Positions 1 to 13,707 are shown, numbered from the stretch's first letter. The stretch is 64,000 nucleotides of DNA from Branchiostoma floridae (GCF_000003815.2 NC_049981.1:11760964-11824963), one strand, 5' to 3'. Notes: generated by a model from the letters alone, not told the origin. Numbers and translations: made by a program.

Positions 1-3000
1 CTCTCCTCTACTTCACTCTTGTTGTTTTCTTGTTCATTCTTTAATTGGTCCAACATCCGGTCTGCTGATTTTTTTCAGGTCAGTTTTTTCTGGACCAGTC
101 CAACAAGAAAATATGGTTTTGTACCCAACCCTTCTAACAAACATTTCATATGACATTTTCCGCCAATAGGGAACACGTACGGTGACGACTCAAAGACGAC
201 AGTGAGCACATAGTCGAGGAACACAGTCTATTGGTAACTATCTCATGGAACCCATGCTGGTGAACAACAGGCACCACGTCATGCGTGACGTAAGCACTAG
301 CGGACCCTACCACTACACACATGGGTGGTGGTAACAATCACTACACAATAGTGGCGTTCAGAGAGTTGTTGACTGACCTTGTGATCATATGCTGAGCTGA
401 GAAGGATGTTTTCTGCGGTGGGGTGCCAGAGTATGTTGGTGACCCGTCTGTGGTGGCCGTATAACGACATCAATGGCTCCGACAGGTTATCTTCTAAACC
501 ATCGTCTGGGATGTACCATATCCTGACCTGGGGTGGGTTAATACATACAACATACTTACAGTTTCCTTCAAGTTGTCATTAAATACAACGCACTGTGTAC
601 ATTGCAAATACATTTTGCTAACATTCCATATAGTTTCTTAGCAAAAGGAACTGTGAAAGACACAAGAGGGACTAAGAAAAAATCATTAACTTCTAAATAT
701 GACACTACCAATAAAAGCAACTTACAACAACTACTGGATCAGTGCAAACCTTGTAGAAAGAAGATATAGAGTAACAAAAGAATAAAAAATGTTTGTAGAG
801 CTGTCTAGTTGACACAGACAAAAGAAGTTCAACATAATACGAAAAAAGATATAAACGTCTTCACACATCCCTACTACCATCCTTGCTGAACAGAACTCAC
901 CGATGTGTCTTCTGAGCAGGAAGCAATGACGTTGTCATTGAAAGGGTTCCACTTGACGTCCAGTACTGCGCCCTGGTGACCTATGACCTTTGGCATCATG
1001 GGGTCAATCTTCCCTGTCTGTGCAGGAAGAAATAAGAAAATGAAACTTGCATGATACATTTGCAATATCAGTAATAAACTTATCATAATAAAGCAAACCA
1101 AAAGTATCCTTGAGCAACTTTTTAAAAGACAATTGACATCAAGAAAATGCTGCATCTACATGTATTTGGCTGGTCAGTTATTGGGAATATTCATCATCTT
1201 CCCAGTGCTGAACTGAACAACCTGCAATTTTCTCAAAGAATGCCAGGTGGGGCTTCTTTTGGATGCCCTGATTAATACTGATAGCAAGAGCAAATTTGAA
1301 ACCAAGAAATTTCAACTGTTAATCAGTTCCCTTAGCAACACCCTAATGTATTGAGCCCTACATGCACATGTATATAATCTTTACAAAGGTTCAACCCTGT
1401 CCCTGTGTAAATTCTCCTATCCTGGCAGGCTGGCACCATATCAAGACTTGAGGCTATTGAAAGACTCTCTCATCCAGGAAACTGACCACACCCACCACAC
1501 GTGTGAAGTCTTATCTTCAGATTACAGATTCTAGATCTATTGCCTCTCTTATATGTTACAAAGAAAATGAAATTGATTGATCTTTCTAGATACACAGATA
1601 ATTTCTATCATATTACTCTGCTTATCAGTATTAAGTTAAATATAGACAACTTTGTTTCAAGGAGGAACAACTTTCAAAGCTAATCCATCCCTGTGACTAT
1701 ACATGTACAAATTATGACAGAAAAAGTAGATACCATATAGAGGAAAACAATCATTCTTTCAACTAGAGCTGTGTACTGACTGTCATACCAGTACAATCAA
1801 TTAGGTACAGGGCCAAAATACTGAGCCCCTGGTGTACCTGTACTGTACCTGATAATCCACAACACATGTGATCATCCACAGAGGGACTGATTGTCTGTCA
1901 CTTAGCACTTAGTACACAAGGGAACTGACAGAAGAGATCACTTTAAATCAGGGCAAGCAGTCCCTTTGAATGGTAAAAACATCCCAAACTTTAACTTGCA
2001 GAGACATTTTGCAAACATTCAGGAAGAATGCATTACTGTTACAGTAACAATTTCTTGTTGTCAACATGGGGACGATTTTTGTCTTTGTTTCCATAAGTTC
2101 AAACATACTTTTATCGTCCTCAAAGATCGACCTTCATATACATTGTATTTGAACAAGTAGTTCAGGTACAGAAACAGGTCTGAACCACCTAAACCCGTGT
2201 GCATGTACCTGTACCTAAAATCTGTTTAGGGTAACATAGCAACTTTGACTACTTTAGACTGTGACAATCAACTTTACATTGCCCCTGCGTCTTTCCAAAC
2301 TACAGTCATACCAACAAAGTTATTGGTTATATGTACTTTCTTATAGATTAAGTTATATCATTGGAAGTCTTGCATAGGTGACTTTGAATCAATTAGTTGA
2401 ACTCACCTCATCTAAGCGTATAACAGTAAAGCACCCCCCACATGCTGCGTCCGTCACCACAGCGAGGAACTTGGGGTTGACGGCACAGAACTCTCCTTCG
2501 TGTGCGCTCCGGGAGATACGCAGCCCCTCATAACATCGCTCCCTCCGCGCCGGACTGCCGTACACGTGACGGAATTTGGAACTCCGAAGCTTCCACGACA
2601 TCTGTGTAGCAAAGGAACATTATTGAAAGTTTAACGGAAAAAAACAATGGGCAATAAAGTACAGAAGGCAACAAAGAGAATACCATGAATGGTATCTCAT
2701 TTATGTAACAGATAAGGTACTAGTAAATAATTCAATGATAGCTGACTGGTTGATAATGGTTGCAGATGACAGTCACTGAGATTTTATGCAAATCTTCACA
2801 AATCATATGCTTTGCATCAAGTAAGGAACAAATGATGTTGACAGAGTAAGATTATCATATTGTTTAGAGTAACAGTCCTGTCTTTATTGATAACTGTATG
2901 CTACATTATTTTTTGTGTTATATGTCATTAGGTATATTCTACCACTCAAAATAAGGACCATAGCATGTCCAGAACACAAGATGTCAAAACCGAAAGTTCT

Positions 3001-5631
3001 ACTGTACCTACTAAGGTAGAAAAGCAACTAGAAATTTGACTTTTTCCAACCCCTTTACCCAAATACCATATTGGGCTGTTCATAAAAAGCTTCTCTGGCC
3101 ATGTTATCCACAAACATATAAACATACACAAGGGCACTGAAAACATTATTGAACCTTCTAATTGGCAAGCTGGTAAAACTTACGAGGTAGGAACAGATCT
3201 GCCTACATACCTATACTCCTACATACTATAGTATATACAATTTTACACCTACATGTATATATGTAAGTTGAAGAATAAACTTAAGAATTTTATGACATCC
3301 TTAATTCATAGTGTAACTTAATAATGAATCAAAAGCTGTCATTAGAATAAACTTATCTTCCACTGATATTTCGATAAGTAATATCATACCAGGCAACGAG
3401 AGAAAAATCAAAACATAGCGTTTGACCGCCCACCTTGAAATGGCTGACTCAGTCTCCCAGTGTTGACAATCTAACTAAAAACAGACTGTAGGGGAATCGT
3501 CTAATAGATAACTATGGGTCAACAGATTAATATCAGAAGAAGGGGGTACAAGAATTAAATTTTTTTATAGGAACGCTTTTAAGCATTACTAGAAAACAAA
3601 TATGACTCTTTGAACAATACTCTTCAAAACTGACTGTTTGAACAAGTTTGTATAATTTTCCTATGGATGCCAAATTTAAAACAAATGTCTGGAAACCCCC
3701 TAATGTGTCCAATGCTGTGGAACGGTCTACGTGATCTTTGATCTGAATCTTGGCCTGAGATACCATCTGGAACTGCGACAAGTGGAAAGAGTGCCAACAA
3801 AGTTATCATTTCACCCCCTACATAACATTGGAATGTCTGGGAGGCAATATCCTCCTGCTTTTTCTTTGGATCATACCATTAAATTGGGGGTGCTTTACTC
3901 TGCTTCCTACCTCTCAGGGATTAGTAATAATAAGGAGCTCAAGGTAAACCTACATGTACCTGACTAGTGGTATATGCTATTTGGAGAGATTCAACTTTCA
4001 AGTGTATATTAACAAACTGTGCTCTAAAATGTTCTTCAGTGCATGCTCCTCTAATAAATGGACCAGCCCTGCAGATCTTTGAAGGAGTCTAACAAATCCA
4101 GAATTTTAAGGAGGTTCAATATATCATAAAAAGCTCAGTGTCTTGAGACTTAGATGTCACTATAGATGATTCAAAATATTATAACCCTTATGATATAAAT
4201 GAAGCCTGACTCAGTGTATAAAATGGAAATAGTTTTATGCCAATGTTATATTGCATAGACAATTGAAATTGAGTGGCAAACAATTTACTCTATACATTCA
4301 GCACAAAAAGGAGTGATAGTAGATTTTATTTTCATAATTAAATTAAAGTTTTAATTCATAATCTGAAATATACATTTTCTAATTGTTAGAAAAGATATCA
4401 ACAGATAAAGCTGAATGACATAATTGTCAATCACGCAACTGTCAGACATTACATCAGATTTTTCACAGCAGCATACTAAATGATTTACCAGCTAGGAAGG
4501 CTATAAAAGCATCACAAATAACCTATTCACTATATATTATACGAATATTAATTTGTCTGCAAATGATGACATGTAACCTTTATTGAAAAATAATATTTTC
4601 TATAAAAATCTAATTATTGTTGATTTGAAATATTTTCATTCAGAGAAAATTATGACTCACTCCAGATCATTAAGCAATGATACAAATTGATGAAGAAGTC
4701 GGATTTGCCTGCCAAAAATTTTATGGGAATTGCATTTTCTGAAAAAAAAACAAAAACAATAACACTGTATTGCAGTAAAGGAAGCGTCAGGTTAAAGTTC
4801 ATTAGTGTAACAAATGATGGACGTAAGATTGGATCAAATCACAGGCACTGCAGAATATCAATTGGATTTTCCAGGAAGAGAATTTCAGTAATAAGTGAAA
4901 TTGCATTACTAGGACAGCTTTTGCTGCTGATATTGACATTTTATAATGCAGATGAGGAAACATCTAATAAAACTGAACAAAATGAAATGTATTCACTGGG
5001 ACAGTATTGGTCTCTAGGGACAGGGGCAGCAAAAATGAGCTGTCAGAATCGCTAAACGTTTTCACAGCTTCAGCCTGGAAATAATGCAATTTCTCTCAAT
5101 GTAATTTTGCAATTGTCAAAAAATTCAAGGTTGTCTTAATCATTTAGTATATTTCACTAAAATAGAACACTATATATACTGTATCATTTAATTGTACCAA
5201 TATCAAATGGTAATGGAGCAAGGTACGGTAGCCATGATGGTTTATTTCACAGTAAAAATGTCCTGCCATTCAAATTTGGCTCTTTTCATGTAGCCTATGA
5301 AAAATTTGTCTAAAAATACCAGCAGTTTGTGCTTTATTCACCTTCTCATTTATCGGCCTTAGAGCATCAATGGAAAAATCTATAAACTACACAGAGCAGA
5401 AATCTGTAAATCATGCCGATGATACTGGCAAGCATTAAGGCAAGGATCATCACAATTCACATCACCCCTATGATATAAGAACTCACAGTGCCGTGTGACT
5501 AATTAGAAGCAGTTTAAAGATCAATAGTAAGAAAAATCACAATTTGATCACATCATGATTATAAAATCAGTTACCTGTGCAATGAGCGCCTCGCCCTTTG
5601 CGCAGATATCGGCAGCGAACCCCTGCATCAT
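1..5631 (-). CDS. CORO2-like: Coronin-2-like actin-binding protein, 5' part (partial gene)
   Basis: Four exons were read on the minus strand: 5575-5631, 2407-2601, 901-1017 and 378-527. All join in phase 0 with GT-AG borders, and the gene runs off the left edge. Exon 2 starts MSWKLRSSKFRHVYG and contains FCAVNPKFLAVV, the typical coronin N-terminus. Exon 3 carries PKVIGHQGAVLDVKWNPF and ASCSEDTS, the first WD40 repeat. Exon 4 carries VRIWYIP and GHHRRVTNILWHPTAENILL, the second WD40 repeat. The MSW start and the GHQG/SEDTS wording fit the coronin-2A/2B branch better than coronin-1. Coronins are cytoplasmic beta-propeller proteins that bind F-actin and regulate Arp2/3 and actin turnover. The rest of the propeller and the C-terminal coiled coil lie outside the window. 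Family assignment is firm; the 2A versus 2B distinction is not resolved. Confidence 0.93.
378..527 (-). CDS. CORO2-like: Coronin exon 4: second WD40 repeat
   Basis: The exon is 150 nt (50 codons), phase 0 on both sides, with acceptor CACCCCAG and donor AAG|GTCAGT. Its translation, VRIWYIPDDGLEDNL... through GHHRRVTNILWHPTAENILL to SSAYDHK, corresponds to the coronin region whose vertebrate form reads GH(S/A)RRVGLVEWHPT. It is the last coronin exon in the window. The remaining 377 bases to the left edge are intron; I see no further coronin exon there. Confidence 0.9.
901..1017 (-). CDS. CORO2-like: Coronin exon 3: first WD40 repeat
   Basis: The exon is 117 nt (39 codons), starting after TTCCTGCACAG and ending TCG|GTGAGT. 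It encodes TGKIDPMMPKVIGHQG through WNPFNDNVIASCSEDTS, which matches coronin-2B-type sequence closely, including the Trp-Asn-Pro-Phe core and the SEDTS blade edge. The longer open frame that continues on both sides is intron read-through and is not part of the protein. Confidence 0.92.
2407..2601 (-). CDS. CORO2-like: Coronin exon 2: conserved N-terminus, starts at its own ATG
   Basis: The exon is 195 nt (65 codons), phase 0. The acceptor TTTGCTACACAG sits directly before ATG, so the canonical MSW start of coronin-2 is the first codon of this exon. It ends GATGAG|GTGAGT. The residues RSSKFRHVYG, CYEGLRISRS and FCAVNPKFLAVVTDAACGG line up with the coronin signature. Because any upstream leader exon could be spliced to this ATG without frame constraint, several alternative promoters are possible. 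Confidence 0.93.
5575..5631 (-). CDS. CORO2-like: Coronin first coding exon (19 codons) with likely upstream promoter
   Basis: This short exon begins with two Met codons (MMQGFAADICAKGEALIAQ) and ends CAG|GTAACTG. It joins the exon at 2601 in phase 0, giving a 19-residue extension before MSWKLRSS. An in-frame stop lies just upstream of the two Mets. The sequence above it (about 5640-5720 on the plus strand) is CpG-richer than its surroundings and contains a TATATA tract, so a promoter here is plausible. Because the next exon itself begins with ATG directly after its acceptor, this exon may act only as an alternative N-terminus or leader. No comparable extension is known to me in other coronins. 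Confidence 0.6.
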
Positions 5632-6926
5632 TGCTACAGCCTTACATCAACATCTTCCGTCCTCAGTACATGATATATACCTGCCTCGGCAGCGGCCGTT
5701 AAACTCAAAACAGGGCGGAATACCACGCTAGCTTTACCGTCCCCTAAACTGCTTATTATTTACATTGGGCACAAATATGTCCATTCATTGTTTCATGTGC
5801 AGACTGATTTTTTTCCAGATGACAGTGTTGAGATGATGATGCTATGTTTTGACAATATCGAAATTGATGGCATAAGAAACAGATTTTTAGCACAAATTGT
5901 GGCATAAGAAATATGCATCCATGTTAAACAAAAAAAACTATCATAAATGATTTTCCATGACACACCATTGGCAAATGTTATTACATATGCATGCAATATT
6001 TTTGTAATGAATAGATTAGACAATCTAGCCATTAATTTCATGCAGCCTGCCTGGCCAGCATTATGTTGCTCCCAAGGGAAAATGTCTGCAGACATTTCGG
6101 ATGCATTTTTTATGAGGCTGGTATAAATTTCCCCTGTTCAGCTGGTGGTCTTCATATACACCTGACCAAGGGTAGATGGTTCCAAGAAATCATCATATTA
6201 TCAAGGCAGCATCAAGTTAATATTTGGTTTTCATCATCCAAAAATTCAAAACAAAATGATTTTATTTATAGGAGAAAACACTTAATCCAAACAATATATT
6301 CCAGCTGCTCAGATTGTAGTAAAAACATTTCAGACAATTAATGATTACCTGGAATCTTGTAAACCCCTTTTAGACCCACGTAATGCATTGATTCAGACAT
6401 TGGTGGGCTAACACACTCAACCTTGCAGATATTTTAGACATTGATTATGTTAGTAAGTATCAATTTGAATTTACCAATCTCTTATCACCAAATGTACAAT
6501 TTTACATTAAACGAATGGTATGATTATGCTTAAAATTAAAATATGTGTACTTTATCTTCAAAATCTTTAACGATTAAGGAATTAAGGATGCCAAATTTGT
6601 TGCATTGAATATTCGGCTTCAGAAAATAAACCAAAGACAGATTTATAGTGGTAAGAAATAAATTGATGTAGTCCAAGTTGAAGTTTTTTCTTTTTGTCTG
6701 CAAATACTCACTGACAGGTGAAAACAGAGGAACAGTCACTTGATACTCAAAGTATGACCAATGGGATATTCAAGTTTTGCTTATTGAGAATTAGTCTTAT
6801 ACAACAGCACTAGACCTTTTAGAAAACACAACATCTTGAATGTGACTTCTAAAATCTGTGAAGTTGCAACGTTACATCATCAAATTGTGACAGAATGAAA
6901 CGTTACAGTAACTGTATTATACTGAC

Positions 6927-7014
6927 CTTGGTTTTGTGAGAAGAAAGGCTCAGCTGTTTTCCACTCCAACTCCGCTGCCTTCTGACTAACCCAGAAAATC
7001 CCTCCAGACTGCAT
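6927..7014 (-). CDS. Candidate alternative first exon (weak)
   Basis: An ATG at 7014 opens 29 codons (MQSGGIFWVSQKAAELEWKT...) that end at CCAAG|GTCAGT. This donor is of the same type as a genuine coronin donor. The exon would leave phase 1, so it could not extend the coronin frame, but it could splice as a leader to the coronin exon that starts with its own ATG. There is no homology support; transcript data would decide. Confidence 0.22.
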
Positions 7015-10000
7015 TCAATGGCTCCTTTAGAAACACTGCCACAGCAAAGAAGCTTTTCTTAACTTCAAAGTTACTCTTAGCTTCATCATTTGTCCATAGT
7101 ATCACAACTATGTACTAAGTTGTCAGGTATTCGGGGCACACCCAAGGGCACACAAACAGCTTGGGTATGTGGGCTGCATTTGAAGAACTCATTATTGTAA
7201 CTCTAACTCTTCCACCAGCTGAAAGGTGAGGTGGTCCGTACACAAAGCGGGGCACAAACAAAACAGTTCTCTGGTTTGGAGCTGACACAAAGAACTTGAC
7301 TGTTGATGTTGTAACTTAAGACTATTATTCAATTGAGTAAATAAACCTAACTTTTTAGAATTTTGAAAAGAGTTTCCTTTTCAAGAATCAAAAGTTTTTC
7401 CTAGTAGAAGATAATGAATCTAACATTATGAAGATTTTGTCTTAAGTCATCATGCAAAAGTTTGGAATTGAAATGTTCTTGACAAGTACAAATCAAATTA
7501 TTCTTGACAAGTACAAATCAAATTACTAAATAAATAAATTAACTACTAATGACTTTCTCAAAGATTTGACCAGTGCTCTTTTCCTAACTTTCTTGAAACA
7601 GAAACAAAACCTTGACAACAGCTAATTGAATTACTGTGTCCCTAACCAATGATGTCATAGCGTGCAAGATTGCTGATGTTGACAAAGGGGTGACACCTGG
7701 GGGAAGCTTTGATGTTGACCTTGACTCCTTCCCCACATGGGGAGCCAGCCATGGCTGACTTGTTAGTTATACCTGGAATTGACCTACCATATCTGTCTAG
7801 ACTAATCATTCAGTAAAGCTTCTGAAAACTTTTCCTGGTAAAATGTAGACGGATTTACATGTATTGTGAAGCAAAAAATACTATTATTTAATAAATGTCT
7901 TCATGTTTCTCTTTAGCATTTCTACTCTTTGAGTATCAGGCCATGTTGACTTACCATATTTATCATACTATGCAATGATATCTGCACCTGTATCAGTTTT
8001 TGTCTATCATACAAACAAGCTGCAAAATGGACAAACATACTGCCTGAAAATTTTTTTGTGGGAAAATGGATACAAATGAGAGATTATTATTATCCAAAGA
8101 AGCAGATGGTGCATCAAGAAGCATCTTTAAAAAGTACCTTAAATTTCCTATTTGATTTCCTCTTTTAAGAGTCATTGACAAATGCTGTTGAAAACTTTTA
8201 ACATACAAATACAGGTGCACCCAAAATATTATCTTTAAAGTTTACATTGTATTTGGTAACACGTCCAGATTTGAGAACAGGGGCCTGGGCAGGGATTGAA
8301 CTGTGGGTAATTTCCCCACACAATCTCAGTGATAGTCCTGAGGTCTGACCCGGCATGTTGGCACAGAGCCACACCGACCCACAGAAGTCTCAGCACTATT
8401 GAACATCAATACATCAATGACTGGCCAGTGATTTAAATCATGGGAACCACAGGAACCTGCAATGGGGTTAGGACCCTGAACACTTAGCAATCTGGGGATA
8501 ACACCTCAAAGTAGTTAACATGGTTACATTGCTAGTAACTCTAACTCTAAACAGATTTTTTCATTTAAGCTGGTAGCACTGTATATTATATATAACTAAA
8601 TTCTTACAATATTCTGTATACACGTATTTGGGCAGCATATGTAGGAACATTCACAATTGTTTTGCATTCAGGTGTCATGTTTTGCATTCAGGTGTCTAAA
8701 TTGTTTTGAAGTAAGTGTTTTGAGTATAAGTCCCAATTACTAATACATGGAGAAAGGCAAAGGCCAATGACTTACGGAATTCATTACCTGCATGACGTAT
8801 ACAAATGTATGGTAGTAGAGGTTATTATATGTTTTAGGCAGAGTTTGTAGATCTGTGTGTCTTAATTTGGTCAACAAGCTTAAGATAACACAAGAATGGT
8901 GCTTGATGGATTGGTTTCATACTTGGTGTGTTGGTAGTCCTGCTGTGACAAAAAAGTTGGAAATGATAAGATTTCAGCCCCCCTAGTGGCTTCTGTAATA
9001 ATTTCATATTCTATTACGCTATCCCCTGCTAGGACATACAATTCATTTCCTGTAATGAATTTGAGTTACTTTAATCTTTGCAACACCAGAACCCTTAACA
9101 GTAAATCTTAACGGTAAGAGCTAAAAGGAAAAGAACAGGTTAATACTTATGGCTGCCCAGACTTTGCTTTATGATAATCATAATATCATATTTCATGCTT
9201 TAATGATTTTGGTCATTATGCTACATATTTCATTATGTAATCCAATGTATGTCAAAGCACAAGGGATTCCTTAAAAGAAGTCGCCATAGTGAGGTTTGAT
9301 ATATTATTATGTGATTTTTTTCCATGTAAATTGTTTCATTTTTTCTTTGACAATTGATAATTTTTGGTTTGTGGGTGGCATATTCTGAAATTTATCTTAT
9401 TTTCTGTTAGCTTCTTAAAACAATTTTTTAAAGCTTGAATAAAAGCATACTTTTGTGCATTTCTGAAAAGTCTGTCTTTAGTCTATCTCTTGGTCCATTT
9501 CTAAGAAAAACTAGGATACTACCTTAGTGCAAGAGAACATCACAATGTTGTTTATACTATCATACCCATGGGAATTCATGGCCTGTATTATGATATACTA
9601 GCACAAGAACACCTATACCTAGTGATTTAGCAAGGGACCTATCAATAAAACATGATGGACCAAATAAAAACATTGAATTTTATCTTATATCATAAATTGT
9701 TTGTTAAAGAATAATATCTTACAGATAACATATATATCACTTTAGATATGAAAACATAGATGTTATTACGTTATACCCTCTCCTTGTTGCTATCATGCAT
9801 ACTAAGGCAAAGAACAAATTTTGAGACAAAAGACTTAACTTCAGCAAAAATAAGGTTAAACAACATTAACTTTATGCTGCAACAGTTAAGTACAAATGCA
9901 ATACAATTCTCAGTTGGATGGTGACAACCTGTTCTATCATAATGGCATCATGCAGTATGGTTTGTGTTCCATATAATATGCACCAGCTGGCTCGTGGTTA

Positions 10001-10284
10001 AGTGATGTTCTCTAAATGAGCCAATTATACTGCATAACGAGTAATCAATGAACAACCCAGGAAATTCGTGTTAACGTACAATGTACATCAATGGTCCAAG
10101 ATGTGCTGTACTACAAGATTCTTAAAGAATACTTTTCTGCAGAAAACCAGCATACTACTGGGATACTACCAGAGACAATTACACCAATCCAACTTACCTT
10201 AAAACAGAACATAATGCTTTGTTCCACTCCAAGCTATATGTGGGTTAAAAGAAAGAAGTGGTTCGATAGAAAGGCCTACTTTAC

Positions 10285-10333
10285 CTTCAGAGTGGTCCGC
10301 TTGTTTCCGCTCGTACGAGCCTGCTAGCTGCAT
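10285..10333 (-). CDS. Candidate alternative first exon (weak)
   Basis: The ATG at 10333 begins 16 codons (MQLAGSYERKQADHSE) ending at GAAG|GTAAAG, just downstream of a small CpG-containing patch (GGCGCCGGC). The gene-poor setting and orientation fit an alternative coronin leader exon, but nothing except the donor and base composition supports it. Confidence 0.2.
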
Positions 10334-12847
10334 GACCTCATAACGTGGCGCCGGCTTCGCTATGGAACAGGTTGCTACCCCTCGTCATCGATCCTTTGAT
10401 GAAGGTGGAAATAGCAGGGGAAAGTTCATAAACGATGCAGAAGGGAGATAATGGCTAATTCTTCAGTGCTTCCGTAAAAATACATTCAAAGGCAATTCTG
10501 GTGAGGATCTAGAAAATCAGGGGTAAAATCTACTAAAAGATTACCTAGAAGACACCTCTGACTACTTCAAATAAGAAAATGAATTATGTATCATATTTTA
10601 GGAAAATGAAATCAAAACGACAGTCATTACACTTTCTTTCCATACTATGGTTTTGTAAAAAAGTGTCATCAAAAGCTAAGTGTTAGTTAACTTATCTAAG
10701 AAGCAAGACTTGTGACCGTAAGGAACTTACGGACACAATGTTTCTCTTATAATATAGGGGTTGAGTTGAAGTAATGCTCACTGGTCTCAAGACAGTTTAT
10801 TCACATCAAACTTCAAGCTTTAATATCTAAATTGATGTCCTAATGAATGTTTTACCGTCAGGTATAGATTTTTAGAAATAATATATTAAAGCTAAAATGA
10901 CAGAATTGTCCGACCTTTCTCCAACCATGTATTAATGAACCTCCCCCTGGTGAGGGCACACCAATTGGATTATGGGTTATACTGCAGCCAAAACACTCCA
11001 ATAATTATAGCAATCACAGGCTGTACTGGGAGGAGTTACAGGTCAAGAAAATCTACATCAACATATGGTCGTAAAGGTGTTCTTCAAGCATGAAAATGGC
11101 CCTTAATAACTGTTATATTGTTCTTGATGAAAAAGCGTATGAACGAATGTAAAATTATGACACAAACATCAGAGGGAAAATGGTTTGTCCCACATAATAG
11201 GCTATTGTACTACTGGGTATTGAGTATTCTCAAGGGAAACAGACTCAAAGGATCGGACAAAAAAATGGGGTCAGATTTCAAAACATGGAAATGTGCAAGT
11301 TAAAGGGGCAAAATCCTAGCATTACTGACCTGAATGCAATGTTTCGGAAAATGTAAGAGATATATACAATGTTATCAATGAAGAACAATTGAATTACTGC
11401 TGGGGATAAAACAATAAATTTCTTCTCCTTAAAGCAATTGGCTGAGTGCCAATTACATTCAGCATTGATTGTTCCCTAGAAAGTATATATAAACTCCCAG
11501 GAAAAATATACTATAATACAAGTCAACATAAGACTTTAAAATCTGTAAAGTTGTGGAATGCATTTATTTACTAAGTGAATTTAAGACAGTATCTGATGTG
11601 AGGCAGAAAACGATAGACCAGGAATTCAAACTACATGTGTACATCTGTTTATGTATTTGTATTTCACTACTTGTCCTTGTTGTCGAGCCCCAGAAGAAAT
11701 TCCATTAATATTTGGGGCACCTCAGTAAATTTCAATACAATATGGCCACAATATTCTTTTTATCTGATCACGCATTTCTTGTTCTTCTACTCTCCAAGCT
11801 TTAAGATCAGCAAACTGTAAAGGGAAACTGAAGCATTCTCCAATGAAGTGGACAAACAACTGGCAATTAGTGATAACGACTGGGCTCATTCAAATGAACA
11901 AGTCGGCTGGTGCATCAAATATTCTGCACTTAAAACCGAAGATGAAACATTTTGATCGCTAATTGCTCACTAGGGTTGTGTTGTGTTGTTGTCTAAGCTC
12001 TGTATGTTAGAAAAATGTGATAAATTCAGTTCTAAGTTGCTTTCATTGTGAAAGGGGAGGGAATTTTGACCTTTTTTTACTTTCTTTTTAGCTAATCCAA
12101 CAGGTGTTATTGAAAAAATTGGTTTAATGCCTTGAAAAACTTAAACCAATGGAAGTTTAAGTTGTGAAAATGGTGGAATGTCACTACTTAACAGAATAAA
12201 CAGGATGGTTGAAGTAAAACCTGCTTTGACAACAAAATCATCAACAATTTTTTTCAACTATTCCCCCAGGTCTATGCTCAATGGTAGTGTTCCAATGCCT
12301 ACCTCAGATGAAGAGATATGCAGGCCTGAAGCCATTTCTATGGTAATTATGATGGAATGTTTTATGTATTCAAGAGTGAAGACAAAATCCAGACATTACA
12401 GCTCTGGGAAATGTCTAGTACTGACTGTGATCATGGCACTGATATTCATCACTAAGGGATCGACCATGATGCATTGGTAAGGGGGTATGGAAACATTTCT
12501 TTAAAGGTCAATAGTTTGTAGAAAGTTCCTCTCATTTTTACAGTCAATATTTGACCCTAAAATCTATTTTTGATTGTTCCCTGATTTTTATCTCCCCTCT
12601 GCATAGCTTTCTGGACAGTCCCTAATTTAGTGTACTACCCCTAACTACTGTTGAAGAGTATTTCACTCTGTTTGCTTTCACTACAAGGATGTATTCTTTA
12701 TTGATTTTGTATACAGCAAATGTCAAATAAATGTTGATGGGCCCTTCAGGAACTTTCAAGCTCATTTAAGTGCTCTTAGGATAAAAAGAACAATACTACT
12801 TCTAGGATACTATGGCATATTTTTAAACATTTCTTTTCATACAAGAG

Positions 12848-13702
12848 CAGTGGCGGCGGCACCGGGGGGGCAGGGGGGGCGGCTGCCCCCCCGAAAAATA
12901 TGTTGGGGGGGCGTCGCCCCCCAAAAAAATCAACCTGAAACCTTGTGTATTTTTTTGATGATGGAAATTTCATTCAATCAAACTAGTCTAACGTCAAAAT
13001 TTACGCCTGAAAACGCAAGAAATGACGTTTCAGAGAGTCCCGATTTAAAAATTTCGCCAGAGTTCCCTTGTGACGGCTCGCGTCTTCGGCCATGTCGGCG
13101 TAGGACAATATGTTGCGGGAGCGTCGCTCTCAAAAAACTTTTAAACTAATAGAAATTTAACTTTCGTACTTAGCTTAGTTTAAAAGCAGAATGTGGCCCT
13201 CAAATGCTGGAAATGACGTTTCAGGCGGTCAAGATTTCAAAATTTTCTCCGGACCTCCCTAGCCGCGGATGACTAAGTGTGCCTCCGGCGCTCACAACGA
13301 CATGGTGAAATGGTTGAGGCGTGGGTCATCGCCCCTTAAACATCTTTCTTTGACAAAAATTTAGCATAGTCCCTCAGCAAAATTTGTCCCTCAAAATACA
13401 GAAAATGGGGTTTCAGAGGGTGCAGATTTTAAAATTTCCCCAGACCAACCTTGCGACAGCTTGCACCTTCCACACTCGAAATCGTGAATATATTTGGGGG
13501 GCATCGCCCTCGCTAAAACCATGTGTCTTTTTAACAGAATTGCCATCAAAGTTAGCTTAGTCTCGCAGCAAAATTTGGCAGTCAAAACGCAGGAAATGGC
13601 GTTTTAGAGGGTCAAGATTTCAAATTCGGCACTACATGTGCGGCATAATTTTGTCAGTAAAAGTTCGCACCCCCCAAACGAAATTTGCTGCCGCCGCCTC
13701 TG
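12848..13702. mobile_element. Non-autonomous TIR element built of ~190-bp tandem repeats
   Basis: The element is bounded by inverted ends: left CAGTGGCGGCGGCACC, right (reverse complement) CAGAGGCGGCGGCAGC, 14 of 16 identical. AAGAG occurs immediately outside both ends (12843-12847 and 13703-13707), a possible 5-bp target duplication that could also be chance. Inside, a degenerate unit of about 190 bp with the core AAATGACGTTTCAGAGGGTC recurs near 13020, 13210, 13403 and 13592, each unit also carrying a G-run followed by a TCGCCC box. No transposase is encoded. The CAGTGGCGG end resembles hAT-type termini, but an 8-bp duplication typical of hAT is not visible, so the class is open. Confidence 0.6.
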
Positions 13703-13707
13703 AAGAG

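Larger units (their letters stand above)
5720..12842. other. Non-coding stretch upstream of coronin (7.1 kb)
   Basis: AT-rich sequence with no convincing gene. It contains two weak candidate 5' exons on the minus strand (6927-7014 and 10285-10333, listed separately), a 25-bp direct duplication near 7480-7530 (unit ends ACAAATCAAATTA), and a short direct repeat at 8660-8700 (TTTTGCATTCAGGTGTC twice). Open frames here are short, without family resemblance or splice context, and are treated as chance. Confidence 0.6.

Noticed and set aside
874-1155. 93-codon Met-initiated frame around coronin exon 3
   Set aside because: Only the central 39 codons are exon; the rest is intron read-through on both sides of clear splice sites.
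4687-5055. 122-codon plus frame inside coronin intron 1
   Set aside because: No start context, domain, splice sites or resemblance to any protein; AT-rich chance frame.
12776-13149. 65- and 99-codon frames with Pro/Gly runs near 12.85 kb
   Set aside because: They come from the G/C-rich end of the TIR element and have no coding features.
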